Assembly: GCA_027669525.1 (NCBI GenBank)
Contig: JAQEDJ010000045.1
Coordinates: 1-17,283 of the forward strand
Reading direction: 5' to 3'
Length of the DNA: 17,283 bases
Source of the DNA: Coriobacteriaceae bacterium AM48-5
GTDB lineage: Bacteria > Actinomycetota > Coriobacteriia > Coriobacteriales > Coriobacteriaceae
Shown: piece after piece, positions 17,101 through 17,283 of the stretch
How positions within the stretch are numbered: position 1 is the first letter of the stretch
Layout of the letters: every line of letters begins with the position of its first letter
Notes under the pieces: generated by a model
The model's database searches: none
Told to the model about the DNA's origin: nothing
What the model saw: only the letters and a program-made list of their open reading frames with translations
Position numbers and translations under genes: made by a program

Positions 17101-17283
17101 TTTGGCTGGATTCTGGGCCCCAGTTTCCCAAAGGGCCCTGTTTGGGAAACCGCAGCCCACTCTGGACGCAAATTCCGGGTCGCAGTTTCCGCTGAACGGC
17201 CCTAGCGGAAAGCCATCCCGCTCTGGGTGCAAATTCTGGGACACAGTTTCCGCGACACCCGGTCATCCCATGCCCTCGCAACC
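17101..17283. repeat. Tandem repeat of about 61-62 bp, each unit with a hairpin; cut by the right edge
   Basis: ATTC(T/C)GGG recurs at 17110, 17172 and 17233, and CAGTTTCC at 17121, 17183 and 17244, a period of 62 then 61 bases. Unit 1 holds TTTCCCAAA...TTTGGGAAA and unit 2 TTTCCGCT...AGCGGAAA: stems of different sequence that still pair, around loops sharing GGCCCT. Unit 3 is truncated or runs off the window. No credible gene overlaps. The rest of the space from 16984 to 17100 shows only a possible HPr promoter. Confidence 0.7.

Noticed and set aside
17048..17281. Minus-strand frame of 77 codons at the right edge
   Set aside because: It is a translation of the tandem hairpin repeat; the period is not a multiple of three in all steps and no start signal is seen.

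Overview
The window looks like a chromosomal segment of a high-GC Gram-positive gut anaerobe of the class Coriobacteriia, most likely Collinsella or a close relative. This is inferred from protein character (GlnR-type orphan regulator, twin FeoA plus FeoB plus a Cys-rich Feo companion, FadH/BaiCD-type ene-reductase), GC-rich codon use and gene style. No rRNA or tRNA gene was seen to prove it. Every gene I accept lies on the minus strand; the long plus-strand frames are antisense shadows.

Layout from left to right (transcription runs right to left): ligA (C-terminus cut by the left edge); an HtrA-type membrane-anchored serine protease; an AT-richer stretch with three small uncharacterised ORFs; a GlnR-like orphan response regulator with a type I glutamine synthetase just upstream in the same unit and a GlnR-box-like site in front; a LacI-family and a GntR/FCD-family regulator; a gene-free stretch of about 540 bp (8967-9505) full of inverted and direct repeats; an AlbA_2/HATPase/winged-helix protein with a perfect 20-bp dyad at its promoter; a large flavin/Fe-S ene-reductase; the ferrous iron uptake cluster feoA-feoA-feoB plus a Cys-rich membrane peptide; an HPr-like phosphocarrier; and a tandem hairpin repeat running to the right edge.

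A pervasive feature affects reading of the window. Six one-base deficits, each restored by one extra C on the + strand and five of them inside C runs, break otherwise conserved genes: ligA (twice), glnA, the AlbA_2 gene, the ene-reductase and feoB. The simplest reading is systematic homopolymer error in the assembly, so each is annotated as one gene with a noted frameshift.

The most interesting biology: (1) the glutamine synthetase keeps the fold landmarks but has replaced three of the six canonical metal ligands, and it sits beside a GlnR-like regulator and a GlnR-box match; (2) the HPr has a natural Asp at position 46, where a regulatory Ser is usual; (3) an AlbA_2/ATPase/wHTH gene has a perfect dyad over its promoter, suggesting autoregulation; (4) two repeat-rich non-coding regions (9030-9482 and 17101-17283), one with compensatory stem changes between repeat copies, are candidates for structured RNA or small mobile repeats.
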